A stretch of DNA of 64,000 nt. It comes from Crocodylus rhombifer (lineage: Eukaryota > Chordata > Crocodylia > Crocodylidae). Numbering within the stretch: position 1 is the first letter of the stretch; the number at the start of each line of letters is the position of its first letter. The stretch is from assembly GCA_038503035.1 (NCBI GenBank), contig JAVSML010025178.1:17665-81664 (forward strand), read 5' to 3'. The translations under genes were made by a program, and so were the position numbers. The notes under the pieces are model-generated. The model saw only the letters and a program-made list of their open reading frames with translations. It was not told the DNA's origin and did no database searches. Positions 1-22,064 of the stretch are shown piece by piece.

Positions 1-560
1 CCCGGGCGCCGCCGCCGCCGCCAGCCCCCGCGCCCCCACGCCGGGACTCTCCCGCCCCGCGGGCGCCGCGCCCGGGCACAGGGGAGCCCCCGCCGCCGCT
101 CCCGGGCGGGCTTCGCTGTGCCCCCCCCCCCCCGGAGCTCCCGCTGGGGGCCGGGGGGGGGCAGGGGGTCCTGGTCCGCTCAGGCCTGTGGGGGGGGAGG
201 ATGGACTCGCCCCCTCCCCCCACCGGTGTGTCCCGGGAGCAGGGATCGGATGCAGCGACCCCCGACCGCGATGCGGGCGAGGGGCAGAGACCCGTGCAGC
301 AGCAACCGGGGCCCGATCAGGGCGGATCTCCGGGCCGGGAGGCAGTAGGACCCGCTGCTCCCACCCCCACCCCGCCCTCGCCCTCTGCCACCAGCGCCTT
401 CCCTGCCCTGACGCTGCCGGAGGGACCGCGTACGGGGGGGGGGGGGCTGAGCCCCAGGCAGATCCTGGTTCCCCTCCAGCCCCTCCGCCGCGCAGCGCAG
501 CGCGCACCCAGGGGATACCGGCTCTAATGCTCTGGCAGAGGCGCTAGCCCCAGCCTCCTC
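1..560. promoter_or_regulatory. CpG island truncated by the window edge
   Basis: Very GC-rich sequence with GCCGCC repeats and many CpGs, plus C and G runs at 121-132, 152-159 and 437-446. It falls to ordinary composition after about 560. It probably marks the promoter or first exon of the gene beyond RAB7A's 3' end. No credible start codon with a family match or paired splice sites was seen, so gene and strand are unknown. Confidence 0.6.
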
Positions 561-3500
561 CTCCCCTGTCTGCTTGCCACTGTGGAGGACAAGGCCCCCC
601 GGGGAGTCTGCCCTTAGCCCACCTGGGGAGGGAGGCAGTGGCAGCAAAATCACACTGGGGATCAGCACCAAGGGCCCTAGATGCCTGCCAGCTGTGGGGC
701 AGAGCCAAGAGGTGGCAGGATCTGGGTAGCCTGGGGGTGGGGTGGGGATGGGTGTGAATCCTTGGAGTAATCCCAAAAGAAAAGAGCATCAGGGTTTGGG
801 CCCAGGGCCACCATGTGGGTGTGGACACAATTTCACCCTCCCTGGGGCAAGGAAGCGGGACACTCTGCCACAGCCTGGCCTCCACCTGCCCAGGAGAGTG
901 TTCTCACAGCCAGTGTGTGGGTCAGCTGGGCTGGGCTGGGCTGCAGCTTTCTCCATCTTCCTCCTGAGCTGTGTTGTCAGGGGGGGCAGGCTTCCCAGGG
1001 CAAAGCAGAAGGCTGGTGAGCTGAGGCCTTGCGCTGTAGCCCAGGTTTGGGGGTGCTGCAGCTGGGCCTGGAAGACCTGCTCTCCAGCCTCCTCTTGAAG
1101 TTGTGAGGAAGGGAGGGGAGGGAAGGGGGGAGAGAGAGGCACAAGCAGACACCAAGAGAAAGAGAGAGGGAGTCGAAATATGTAGCATAGTGAGTTGAGC
1201 ATTTCCCAGCAACTGGATCTCATTGATTATGGTCTCTACTCCCAGACTTGCACTGCTGCTTGAGCTGCTTCAATGTCCAGCATGCATGCCATATGTGGCA
1301 CAGGCAGCCTTTGTCTGCAACAAATCAGTCAGAAGAGGGGAATCCTTGGGGAATGCATGGAGGGTAAACTTTGTGGCACCCCTGCCTAAAAAAACCCTGC
1401 CAAGTCCCCCATTGGCCTAGACCACAGGTCCTGGGTGAGACTATGGGCTAACTGAGGGGAAAACAGCGGTGTGGAAAGTGACTGCAGCCTCACAAGAGCC
1501 CCCAGGTGTGCTAGGGGGCTGTGCAATTTGATGGGTTAAAAGGAAGATTCCTCTAGAGCTTGCAATAAGGAAGGCTTGCAACAAGGTCACTTGTCCCCTG
1601 GAGCTGCCCTCCCCTGCCCTGAAGGTTGGCTCTTGGTGGATCCGGAGCAAATTTCTTTTCTGCTGGACTCCATTTTCCTCTGCACCATCACTCAGGCATG
1701 GCCCACACAGGGCACCGCTTCCCACACACAGAGCGCTCTGTGCCTGCACCCCGCTCGCTTGCAGAGACTGATGGTGACACATCTCTGACCCTGCCAATAC
1801 CCCACAATGATAGCCTGGCAGCTATCGGCCAGGCTAATGGTTCCTCTTACGGCTGTGTCAACCTATATTAACCGCAGGGAAGACGCCCATGCCAAATGGT
1901 GGGAAACTCACCGGCCTGGCATAGATGTCTGGGCGGAGCAGGCCTGGGTGCCTCTGCCTTTCCACAGCAGCTAAGTACCTAGGAAGGCAGCGCCAGACGT
2001 AGCCGCTGGTGAGGGTGCATCTGCCTGGGCCCTGAGGTCACAGCACACACTCCCCAGGCTTGTCTCTGTGGCTCCACCTGCGTGTTCACATTAGCGCAGC
2101 TCCTGGCAGAGGCTTTAAGGGAAAGTGTGTTGAACAACAGTGTGTTGTTCTTAAATCAGACAGCTACGGAAAACGGCAGGGTGGGTGGGCCTTGGCGTCC
2201 GCTCCACACCGGACTCAAGCAGTGGCCACTTGAGCCTGGCCGAGTTGGACTTGTGTGTGTGATGCTGCTGGCTCTTGTGCTGTCCACTTTAAAACCAGCT
2301 CCTCTCCACTGGCAGTGCCTGGCCCCTGCCACCGGGCTCCCTGGGCCCTGCCGCCGCCTGGGCTGGAATCCCAGCCCTTGGGGAAGCTGTAGTGTTACTC
2401 ACAGCATTCGGCTGTAGACAAACAGGCCTGATGGTATGAGTGACTGGTCCCTCCTGAATCTGGAGGGGGCACCCACAGAAGCTGCTGATGGCCCTGTTGG
2501 GTGTCAGGGTGTGGGCACCAGTGTTGGCTGTTGGGGGGGGGGGGCCACCAGCCCCTTCAGGGTTAAAAATCCCCCAACCAGTCCCCTATGGGTGGTGGCC
2601 ACAGTAGGGGTGTCCTACACCATCTCTCGCACCTACCTAATCCAAGGTGAACATTATTCCATGGGGTATTCCATCCCAGGCTACAGTGGTATACAAATAA
2701 GGCAGGGGACATTAATCCAGAACCAGCTTCTGTCCCTGCTCCATGTCCACTGGTGGGGCAGTATGGGGAGGGGATCTTTGGCAGCCCCTTTTCGGAGCAT
2801 GTCCTAGCATGGAAACACACACACTTTCTCTTTCAGAGCCTTGGCTGGTGTTGGTGCCATCCTCCTGCCATGCGCTTCCGTTTCACACACACCATGTGAA
2901 GCAGCAAACCTCAGATGCCCAAGAAGGCATCATGTGGTACCAAGTCATGCAGGCCAGGCTAGAAAGCCAGACCCAGCCCTTGCTGCTGTCCCCTTGTCTC
3001 CAGAGGTCTCACTTGTCTCCAGAGGGTACCTTGGATGCCAATATGGGGGGAGGGGCAGGGGATGGGTGTGTGCATGCAGGGGTTGTGGGGGAAAAGGGGC
3101 GTGCCAAGGCTTGGTGGGGGACCTAAGTCTGTAAACCAGGCTGAGGGAAGGTCCACCCTACATGCTGCCGGTGCGCTTAGCAGGGGGATCAGTAGCAAGG
3201 GGCTGCCCTCACAGGAGCGCACAGACCATGCCACACCCCTGAGAGCACTGGCCTTTCCTGGGAGGCTGGCCCCCAACGCACATGCGCTAATGGGGCAGAG
3301 GGACAACTGCTTGGTTAAGCCACTTTGAAAGGGTTGGGAGAGTGCCTCCTGTTTGGGCTGTTATCTGTGCACCTGTAGCATCATGGTAAACATGCCACAT
3401 CCCTCAATAGCTTCCAACACCCTCCACTTCCTGCCCAACACCTTCAGAAAATGCCACTTCTTTGGTTTCACGTGTTTTTGGACTCCAGCAAAATAATAAG

Positions 3501-4257
3501 GTAGGTCTTCTCTTGCAAAGATCTGAGTGCTCACAGCAGGGCAGGCTGCCAGCACCGCTCTGCATTTCTACATAAAATCTCTTGAACACCAAACAGTGCT
3601 GCCAATGCCCACAGCACCCTTACTGGATCTCAAAAGCACCCCGGGGTGCCACAGCCCCTTTTGGCTGATTAGCACTGATAAAGTGATGCATGTGAGCTGA
3701 CTTTGTCCCTGGATGAAGCTGGGTTCAAGCTGGAACTGGAGTGGTTTTTTGCTGTCATGCAGATTTAAGGGTTGCAGCCTCACAGGCCAACAGCCTTTGG
3801 TATCTATGCACTTGCTATCCCTGGCCCTCAGCTGGGCACCAGTCCCATATCCCCTACAGCAAATGGGAAGCAAAGGTGCTCTGTAACTGGAGGGGGGAGG
3901 GAACACCACACATGCACTGTATCTGTCCCATTCCTCACCCTCAACCTCGCATGTCTGGCCTCTTTGCTCACACAGGCCAGGGCTAAGATGCTAATTTTTG
4001 CCATTTTTTCTCAGCAGCTAGTGCTACATCTGCCTCCACCAGGGAGCTGCCAGCGAATCTGCTGCTGAATCCACCACAGCCCAGTGCAGAGTGATCTGCT
4101 CAGCGAGGACACGTGCCAAAACCCACAGCTACCAGGCCAGGGCTGCATGATGCCATCTCTAGTATGACTGGGCACTGCCCCGGCCCCATTCACCTGCCCT
4201 TTGGGCCCTGCCAGAAGCTGAGGAAGAAGCATCTTTGACAGTATAAAGGCACTGCTG

Positions 4258-4640
4258 GCCAGTTACGTAGGTTCCTAGGGAAGTAGGGCTGGAAGGGACA
4301 TCACAACGTCTTCTAGTCCAACCATCTGGTCACAGCAGGATCATCCCAGCCCAGGGTCTGCTCAACCTGTTCTTGGACATATCCAAGGCTGAGGATGCCA
4401 CAACCAAGGCTGGAGATGGCACAGCCTCACTAGGCAGCCTGGTCCCACACAGCCTCCTCCCCCCTTAGGCATGCTGAGAAGCACTGTCCCTGCTTGAGTG
4501 GGTGGTGAGGGCAGGTTAAGTAACCTCTGCAATTGCTGCCCAGGTCCTTGTCTGAACATCCCACAGTGGGAAACACCACGGTATCTTCTAACCTTCCTCC
4601 CCGCAACCCTGGGGCTGCAGTCAATAAGCCCTCCCTGTTG
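4258..4640 (-). mobile_element. Old CR1 LINE 3'-end fragment
   Basis: The plus strand carries the reverse complement of the CR1 3' region: GGGCTGGAAGGGACAT, then TCTAGTCCAACC, then degenerate text that parallels other CR1 ends in this window. The divergence indicates an old, 5'-truncated copy inserted antisense. Coordinates are approximate. Confidence 0.6.
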
Positions 4641-7600
4641 TGATCACAGAGGGGAGAGCCTTTCCCCTGCCCCTGCCCCTGCTCTGGCAGTCACATGGTA
4701 GCTCCTTGCCCAGACACACGGTGCAGCCTCCCAGTGGTGTGACATCACTGTTTCCATGGGGCCAGGCCCAAGCTCATGCATGTGCATGATGCTTCTTGAG
4801 CCCTTGGGGCTCCCAGGGCTCAGCGCCACCAAGGATGTCCCCTCACCTCTCACCCTGGCTCCCTAGAGCCCCGGGTCACACTCAGTCACCAGCCCAGCCC
4901 TGGAGCTGGAGCCCTGCACCAGCCACCTCCAGGTCTCCTTTGTGATCCCGAGTAGCCCTGAGCCCTACTTCTGACAGGTGCCTACAGCTGCCCCTGGAGA
5001 GCAGGGCTTGATGGGCTGTAGAGGCTGGGGTGGGATGGCCAGGCAGGGCCTAGGGCTGGTCCTTACAGGACCCTTGTATCAGCACCAGCTGGCAATGCTC
5101 ACACTCTGGGACCCACAGACTGATCCTGTGCTATCTGGCCCGGAGGCTCCCCACAAAGCCCAAAATCTGGCAGCAGGGGAGTGGGAGCCTTGGGTAGCCC
5201 TGTGGCCTGGTAGCTATTCAGGCTGTAGCTAAATATCCTTTTAAACCTGTTTACAGGATATGTGGGTGTAGGGAGGGAAGCTACATCTTGGGAACAACGA
5301 GGATGTAACTGTTATCTCTGCCAGGGACAGAAAAAAAATCACTAAAAGCAAAATCACTGCTAATGGAACAAGGTTCAAGTTGCAAGGGTCCTTCCTCCGC
5401 CCCACAATGTATTGCTACAGAAGGATGCAACACAAGAGCCACAAGGTAATAACTTAGAGCAGCATCCTTTGCTTTTCCCACAAGTGTTACTTCTCTCTAC
5501 TGGCTTATGCTGGGAAAAGAGGGCCTTTGTGACTTATGGCCTTCTAGAAGTTCAAGTGAAAAAAAAAAAACAACCTGTTCTTGCCAGAATAAGAGTATTC
5601 AGATTCTTGCTTGTTGAAATGGGCAGAAAGCCCTTCCCTGGCTTAGCAGTCCACTCAGTACTTCCCCAGCATCTGAGCACATTCTGCACCCAAGAGAAAC
5701 AGAAGTAGATGAAAGAAAATTACATGGGTAATATTAGGCATGGACCACTTTAATAAGAGGAAAAAGACTGGAGTCGTCACTCAGAGGCCAAGAGTAGGTA
5801 CTCAGCAACTCTAAGCTGGGCTGCACATCTGAGTCTTAAGTTGTCAAGGTGGCTTTCACTTCTACATGGCACACAGTAGGGGCCCTTTCTCCGCTGTGCT
5901 ACCAACCCCGACTGCTTAGAAATCATGAATCAGGCACACAGTTTCCTTCTCCTTACCGAAAAAATTCTGAGACCAACTGGAACCCAGGAGCCTTTTAGAG
6001 TAATTTGTCAGTGTTTATGGGGCACTGGTGTCTCATTGGCAGGCTTGTGTCCCCAACCACAAAAGCTTCAAACTGCTTCTTAAACATAAGCCACGACTCT
6101 CATATAAGCTGCATCGCTCCAGGACCCAAGAACACTTCTAGAAAGTTTTTGTAAATCCTACTACAAATAGCAACACTGAGCCTAGCCTGCTTCTTTCTAT
6201 AAGGGTTGAGGAAGGCATAAGCATGAAAACCAAACATAGACTAGATAAAACAAAACAGCTCCAACTCAGCGACTTCCACCCCATCATGGGGAGAGCAGCA
6301 AGGACAAAAAGGCAACACCTTTGCCCTTAAGTAGGGCACAGCTGTGCTCGATGGCACAGCCTTGAGGTAACATAACGGACAGGATCTGTGAGAGTCTCTG
6401 TACTTCGCCAGGCTGGCTTAGAAGGGCCCTGGGTGCGAGTTCCTGACTGAGTGCTGATCCGAGGCTTCACTTACCAGCAGGTACAGTTCACTGAATGTTG
6501 TGGTCACAGTCATTTCAAGCAGTTAAAAAGCACAGGCGGGTTACAGTAAATGCTTACTGGAAAGTGTTGTTCTTAGACAACACTGATGCTAGCAGAGAGA
6601 TGAACAGTGGCCAGGAACTAAAAGGAAGAACTCATGCCACATCCCTGCTGCCTTCCTACAAAGTCTGTGCATCCTGTGCATCCATTCCCCCTCTTGCCCT
6701 GCACATGCCAAAGCCCAGGAATGAGCTGACATAGCCCATGACCCCGAGTAGGTGCCAGCCTCTCTCCAGGGGCTACCTTCACTTATTCCCAGGCTTTGGC
6801 GCAGTCTCTGGGGCACAGCACGAAGGCAGTGCAGGCTTAGCACTGGACTCGTCCACCCCATTTCAGAGTCAGCATCTCCCCAGAAAACTATTGCTTGTGC
6901 CTGCCCTAGAGTCCCATAAGTACTGCTCCCTCCAAGTCAAAGCCATCTCTCCTCAAGGCAGACCCACATGGGAAAAGATCCCTAGGAAGCAATGCATTTA
7001 TCCCCAGAACACCTAAGCCTTCCACGTGGTCCATTTCCCCATAGCATTGTTTTCTAACTTGGGGATGACAGCAACAGCAATAGGGTAAGGCACAGAAGGC
7101 TTCCCACTAAAGCTGTCTAAGCCACTTGCTCCTGACTTGTGCTTTCCTGTTGTGCAGGCAGCTCACAAGAGAAGCCCCAGGAGAGCTAGCTATGAGCCAG
7201 CTCCACACACAGCCCAGGATTTAAACACTGCAACATCACCAAAGCAAAGTGGTACCATGAAGAAATCCCCCTCTGTCACTCACTTGGGACAAACCAAGTG
7301 ACCCCTATAGTTCCTGGGTTTTCTCCTTGGTTCAGGCTGAGCAATCAGGTGACCTGGGCAGATAAGATTCCTAGGGAGAGAGAACTGCCCATGGGCATTT
7401 TGAAAGCAACAAGCAAGGTACCTTCAGGCTGTGGTCTGGATGTTTGTTTTATACTCCAAGTAAAAACCTGGAAACTAACCAGAATTTAGGAACAAAGTGT
7501 AGGAAGATGCATTTTAAAACAATCATTGCATCCGATATCTGAAAGACTCATATTGCTTATATTTGCCCAAAAGTGTATTCTGACTCCTTTGTTCTACCGC

Positions 7601-8471
7601 CCTCTCCCCCCCCAGATCAATAAAGGTTCTGCTTACAGTGCGCTTGGCTGTGGTTTACTGAAGAGGGAGGGAGAGAAGCCTTTTGCTCCTGGCTTGACCA
7701 GCAGAGCTAGTCTATGTCCCCAATCCTACCTGAGGCTAACCAGGGAGGCTTTAGGTGGAAAAAAGGCACCCAAAAAGATTACTGTGGGGAAATCACCCCA
7801 TGGCTTGCAGGGTTTGTGTACCCCAGGCTGCACAGAGCTCTACAGAGACCAGTGCCTGGGTGGTGGCAGCATTACCCCAGGCTGGCAGGCGTTCTCTAGA
7901 GGACGGGACAGGTGGTCATAGGCTCCCCAGGGGAGATTCCCAAAGCATAGTTTTGGGCTTGGCACCGTGAGATGGATGGCTCTGCATAGTAGTGTCCCCA
8001 ACTGCTGCCACAGTGCCACGTGAAGCATGTAGTGGAGCAGACTGGTTATTAGCACTGAGGTCTGTAAGGACCAAGAAGGTCAGGAAACAAGAGTGCAGGA
8101 CAGGAAGCTGCAGATCCTGCAGCTGTTCATACCACTGTGGATGAAGTGAAAGGCTTCTTTCTTTTCCATAAGAAACATTAACACCTGTTTTGGTGCACGA
8201 GGGAGGACAGATGAGCTCAAATCTAAAAGACAGGTTGCTTATGGTCATCTCTGAGGCTTGGGAGACAAAGTGCTTATGAGCAGCTGGAGAGTAATGCAGT
8301 GGAGCATCCTTGGTAAAAAACACTACAGGTTTGGAACGTATAAAATCAAATGGGTTGGCAGAACATGTTTGAGAACAGCCCAGCCAGGGTCTGCTGCTGC
8401 TGCCACCACAACATACAACCTTTTGTACACATACCCTCCACCTACCCCTGCTTCAAACAAGCTTTTGGGTG

Positions 8472-8509
8472 CTGTTATAGATATTAGGATCTGTTATAGA
8501 TATCAGGAT
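8472..8509. repeat. 19-bp tandem duplication
   Basis: Two adjacent copies of CTGTTATAGATATTAGGAT differing at one base (TATTAG/TATCAG). Probably replication slippage; no function is implied. Confidence 0.8.
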
Positions 8510-10549
8510 CGCTCTTTCATTGCTCACCTGTTCAGAAACATTACACTCATAGAGACTAAAAGCTGCCTTGTTAGTCCAAAGAAACACTAAAAACAGTTCT
8601 TTGATTCATAGAAAGTCTTTTTCATCCACCTCTCTGTGCAGAAGAGACTCTAAAAGCCAGTTTGATCTTTGGTGCTGGGAGAGGAGAGTACACAAGCCCA
8701 TGGCCAGGCACCCACCTCTGTAACTAAGTGGCACATGGGGAAACAAAGCCAAAAAAAAAAAAAAGCATCTTGTGACATCTGTTCCAACCATAACCCATCT
8801 GCCAGCCTCACCTCTGTTCTCCAGGCCCTACAGACTTTTCCCCCTGGGGCCAAAAAACATGAAGCCACTCAACAGCAGTGGCAAAACTATGCTGACCAAC
8901 AACTGCATCTTCACATTCATTATCTAGCATCTTCCCTGATCAGTGCCCACCTGAGTTAATTAAATCCATCACAAGATTGGTTTAGCACAGTATACTGCAA
9001 CTTAGTAGATGAAGGGACTCTTGAAATGTCAAAGCTTTATATTGCCGAGTAAGGCCAGAAAAAGTTGCATGCATAGGTTATATGTATAGATTGCTGAAGC
9101 TCCCTGGAAAAACTAAGGATGACTCCCTTCAAGCACATTAGAACAGGAGGGATGTGGGATCTGCAGAGATTAATGAAAGCAAGCTCATTTGTAGACTATG
9201 CAGAAGATTTCTCAAGTATGAGAAAAGGGATATGGACATTTTTTTCCTATCAGCACTTAAGCAGCTGCATCCTTCACAACATATTTTTATCATATAATAT
9301 CATTAAGTGCTGGGGCAAGAGATGCAAACTTAATTTGCGCCTTTGAAGTGTTATGCACTTTATAAGAAGGGCCCTGCCTTGTTCTCAGGAAAGGGTTTCA
9401 TGCAAGAGAAAAGGGGCTAGTAGGTGCTCTGTGAAGGACTAGTTCCCTCAAGAGGCAGCACCTTCCACCACAAGGGCAGTGATAAGAGGGAGAGATTTTT
9501 GCCCCTTGGAGAACAGAAGAATAGTTAGCCTGCTGAAAGCATTCTACACATGTACTGCTGTGTCGTAAAAGCAGCACAAGTGAAATAGAGCTTTCCTCTC
9601 TGCCCCCTAACTTTTATAGTGGGGGTGGGGGGTGTTATTGCCATCATTAGTGAAGTCTGTGGAAAGAGGTGACGGGACCAGTAGCTACTAGGACCAATGC
9701 CCTGCTCTGGAACACTCCAGGGTGGCAGTGCTGTTGCAATAGGGAAAAGATGCTTAAACATAAGCAGCTAGGTCACATGCATAAGGAATGATCCTTGCTT
9801 CTAGCAGGAGCAGCTGTTGCCCCAGTGCCCTCCATCTGGAGTTGGATAGAAGGATTTTTGTTTTAATTATTACCACCTTCCTTGGCAACTTGTTGCTTAT
9901 TCTAGCTACTAGTCTTACCATTTGCCACATAATGGATTAATGATATACCAGGTTGAGAGTAAAAGGAAGTCAGTGCAGGAATCAAGTCTCTGTACACATC
10001 CCTTTGAAGCAGCAGCTAGGGGAACAGATTGGTTTAGTACCTTATCAACACCAATAGTAGGGTAGGGAAGAAGCAAGGAGTGGAACTGAAACTTTAGTGT
10101 CCTGCTACCAAATCCCAAGGTATTTCCTGCTACCTCTACCCTTACACTGGTAGAAAACAAGGGAAACCAAGCTAGTAAAATCAAAGTCCTATATGACCAG
10201 GTCCTTAGTGTTCTCAGGAATGCCTCAGAACTAGAAAAAGTCTGACAGCTTCTAGTACAGAGTATGCAGTTAGACTTCTAGTTTCAGGTTAGGCCATTTC
10301 AGTAGCAGCTTGAGTCTACAGAAGGAGACACTTCCTAAAGTTTTAGGAATAAGGCTGCTTATCCCCATGGAAGTTGAAGTTTGTAGAAGAGTGACCATGT
10401 ATGTATTAGCCATTACGAGAAGGATGCCTGGACAACAGCTTACATTTAAGCAAGTGGCCACTTAGTGACAGGAGAGTTACCATGCTGAGTGTAGAAAAAG
10501 AGAGGGAATAGGTTAGTAATGAGGAAGAGTCAGAAACAGGGAGGGATTG

Positions 10550-11845
10550 AGTTCTGTTTTTGTTAAGTTTATTGGCATCATGTTTGTCTCTTTACAGAAG
10601 AGCTCAGCCTACGTACTAGAATGTAGATTTCTGGAAAAGACAGGTAAAAGGGCTCTATTTAAGCAAGCTACAAAAATGCAAGAACAAATACTAGGGAGAA
10701 AGGAGGAGGGGGGAAAGGAGCTAAACTGCTGAGTTTCTCCATACCAAAATAATTCTATAGTAGTGGTCAGTAAGAAGAGAGGAAAGGTTCCTAGTTCAAG
10801 TCATTGGCCAAGGTATGACTGCCACAAGCCAGATGGGAAGGAGCTCCTTCTACAAAAAGGCAAAAGTCACTGGAACATCTCACCTTAGACTTTTTTGCAT
10901 TTCCTGTGAGATGTTAAATGGGTTGGGGGGGGGGGGGTGGTGAACAAACAAGATGATCATTTCACAGCCATATTTAATTTTAAATCCAATAATCCAGTGT
11001 GCATATCAAATCTCATGAAAATCAACTTTGAGAATTTAGATACAAGGAAGCCAGACAGACTTGGATTCCCCCCCCCCCCAGGAGATGAAGCTTTTTGGCT
11101 CTCAAAAGTCAGTAAGAACTTTCACATAATTCTCACTCCTACTGTACAGAATACTGCCTCTATCTGGACTTCATGTTGCTAGCACACCACACTTCAAGTG
11201 TCCTCCTCACTTTCTAGTGAATCTGTGTTTTAGTACTTTGACATGTCATTCAAGAATTTTACACTAATTTATACATTTTTTAATTGGTTGCATATATTAA
11301 CATGTACTATAAGATTTTTCCTAAAGAAGCATTACATAATACATGGATACTGTAAAAAGATCTGATTAGTTAAAAGTAACAAGCATTAAACAGAGATACA
11401 TACAAAACTCAACCTAGTCAGACTGAGTGCTGAGCTTGCAATGAACTATGGGTAATCAGCCTTTCCCAGTTGCAGCCTTCACAGGGGAACACAAGACAGT
11501 TAAAAATGTATGCAAATTGTTACACAGATTACCTGTAAACAGTTTCTCTCCATTGGACACCCAGGGTTAGCTTCCATTCCAGACATAAGAATTCCCATTT
11601 CAAACCAAGAAAAAAAGGCCTGCTACCAAGGAGTGGGGCGATGTGAATGGGTATAGGGACATGGATGAACTCTGTGTAGGAGGGCTGGGCTTACAGTTGC
11701 TCACAGGAGATGAGTGGATTTTGGCAGCTGGAGATGGGATTTTTTTAAATTTTGTTTTATTTTTATACAGAAGAGGGGCTGTGTTTGAAGGCCTAAGTGT
11801 GATATCCATTTGTGAAGGACTGTGCTCAACCCCTCCAGCTCCAAC
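10550..11845 (-). other. RAB7A: RAB7A 3'UTR (approximate)
   Basis: The region runs from the stop codon to about 20 nt past the AATAAA at 10,568-10,573, about 1.3 kb, close to what I recall for mammalian RAB7A. It is AT-rich and contains G- and C-homopolymer runs near 10,926 and 11,070. An earlier AATAAA on the minus strand at 11,756-11,761 could give a short-UTR isoform. The exact cleavage site is not visible. Confidence 0.6.
10568..10573 (-). terminator. RAB7A: Candidate RAB7A poly(A) signal AATAAA
   Basis: The plus strand reads TTTATT, giving AATAAA on the gene strand, followed by an A-rich stretch (CTTAACAAAAACA) suitable for cleavage. The downstream side is only weakly U-rich, so use of this site is inferred from position and UTR length. 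Confidence 0.55.
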
Positions 11846-19876
<8,031 letters not shown>

Positions 19877-20997
19877 CTTTCAAACTGGAAGAGAAAGAAA
19901 TGAATCCTGTCAAATCAGATGAGGAACTGCCTATTGCACAAAGAAGGCTACAAAAGTCAACTGCTCCATCAGAACCGAGACAGGTTCCAGGTCTTATGCA
20001 ACTCCAAATTTTGCTCCACAGCATTCCTGAGAAGTTCTACAGTCTGCATGCATTAGAGGCTGGTACATGTCAGCAACTGAAGCTGGTTTATCTTTTGTGG
20101 ACCTATACTCTAAACTGCACTATAACCTGGCAGTATCAGCACATTGTCACTGAAGATAGAGTTAGGATCCCAGTAGAGACAGTATCAGTTTACAGGTGTT
20201 TGGGGTATCCCAAAAGAGGAAGCAAGAAGATGGACCAGATACACCAAGCTCTAGTCTGAAGCCAAAAGGTACATAAGTGCACCACTCCTGGAATAGTTAC
20301 TACTTCCCTGATCAGTGTTAGAACTCAAGGTGTTCAACAGGAAAACAAGAATAATTGTTAGTACATAAGTAACTAGTTTTCTTAACCTCTGATCTATGAT
20401 CCAGTAGGACAACTTCAGCCTCAGTGGAAGACAGTATGCACAAGGTGGGAAGGGAGCACTAGGCAATCTAAATACATCTGTTGGAGCTGGGCACATACCA
20501 TCATTTCCCCCCCCCCCACTACTAGACTTCTCTGCAGAGGTGTCCACACCAAAAGGAAGACCAGTGCAAACAAAGGCTAAATCCTTACTTTGGAGGAAAG
20601 CCCATTTCACTATTTCTACAGATTTTAGCCACAACAAAATCAGTTCTGTTGCAACTCCAAGTACCTCTGCATGGAAGGGAAGTGAACAAAAAAAGCAGAG
20701 GACATCTTGTTCTGACAACAGTGTCCTATTATTCCATGTAGTTTTAAAGCCATCTTGTCAACCTGGTACTTGAGGCTGCCAGTGTGGTGCAAGCGCAGAC
20801 TAAAACTGAGAATTAGAGAGCAAACCGAACGGTTGGAACATGGCTCAAACATCTGTCAGCAGATTCCAGTCTGCAGCTGCAGCAACTAGCATCTTCCTTC
20901 ACAGGTTCCAGTAGTGCAACCAAGAACTTTGAGCAGTGTTGGCACCAAGGACTGCTGAGCAGTAGCTGTTGCTCCATCCTTGCTTCCAGAAGGGAGT

Positions 20998-21018
20998 AAA
21001 AAAAAAAAAAAAAAAAAA
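20998..21018. repeat. A21 homopolymer
   Basis: A run of 21 A. On the gene strand this is a T-run in intron 1. No SINE body was recognised next to it. Confidence 0.85.
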
Positions 21019-21903
21019 CACCACACACTTTTGTCAAACATCCTCATCCTGAAGCTGTAAGGAAGAGAAGCACTACTGCAAGACATTTAGTTTTTTCATC
21101 TAGCTAATCAAGGTTTAGTCAGCTTGTAGCCTGATATTTTGAACAGTTTTATTTTCCTAGGAAGTTGACTGCAGCAGTTTAGTCAGACACTATACAGAGC
21201 TGTTCAGTCCAGCAGGACTTCTCAGAAACCAGGAGTTGAGACTGTAATACTTGATGAATCTACACCCCCCACCCAACAAAACATTTGGCTCATCTACCCT
21301 GCCACACACCATTCTATGCTTCCCTTTGCTAAAACAGGGTAGCAGTAATAGCTTGAAGTAACTGAGCATAAGACTAAGAGTCCCTAGATACACATGCAAT
21401 AAGGAATGTGAGCACATGGATGCTTTCTGAACAAGGACTCCCATGTCCATTCCCATTCGAGCAATTAGCCCAGGAGACATGAGGGGGTGTACAAATGCAT
21501 GGCAGGCTAGAGGCGACATGAATAATAGATAAAGGTGCAAGACTCATCTGGCAGAGAAGCTGTAGATTGCCAACAACAATCAGTTTCCTGCTGCAGTCTT
21601 CCACGCACTATTTAGAGGGACTGAGGAGTTTTGCAAGAGCCACGATCTTACTAGATTTAACATGAACTACAGAAATACTGGAATCTTAGGCATTGATCTC
21701 AACTAAAGGAGATCCACAAGAAAAAAAAATGTTAATCAAGGAATAAGCAGGAACTCACAACTTGGATGTTTTGGGGTTTGAGGGTATTACTGTGTGAAGC
21801 AAGGCAGGAAAAAGCTTTTAGAAATTCTAGTTTAAATTAGAAGTGGACTCACAGTTGGGTGCAACTGTCCAATCCTGTAGAGCAATGGTTTCCTTTTCTA
21901 CAC

Positions 21904-22064
21904 CAGTGATCAGCATAGGGCACAGAGCCAGCTGCCCCCCATGTGACTACTGCCAGCAGAAGCCATCCACCCAAGCAGACAGATGGGGGGGGCCCCCCCA
22001 TGACCCGGCAGCCAGCCTTCCACAGCCCCGTACCAGACTGCAGCCTAGTGGTTGGGTACCTCTG
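21904..22064. mobile_element. Possible small hAT-like MITE
   Basis: The left end CAGTGATCAGCATAGG and the reverse complement of the right end, CAGAGGTACCCAACC, both resemble the hAT-type terminus CAGNGGTCNGCAACC. The interior is C-rich (CAGCTGCCCCCCATG and others). No convincing 8-bp target duplication is visible, so this is tentative. Confidence 0.35.

Larger units (their letters stand above)
561..10549. other. Intergenic DNA between left CpG island and RAB7A 3' end
   Basis: About 10 kb with no recognisable exon or RNA gene. It contains one old CR1 fragment and a short tandem duplication. The first 5 kb is GC- and CT-rich; the rest is ordinary AT-rich DNA. Open frames are short and show no domain. 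Confidence 0.6.

Noticed and set aside
5400..6480. Possible exon donors such as CCTGCTGGTAAGTGA on the minus strand near 6,465-6,480
   Set aside because: An isolated donor-like match with no coding frame or acceptor partner; such matches are expected by chance.
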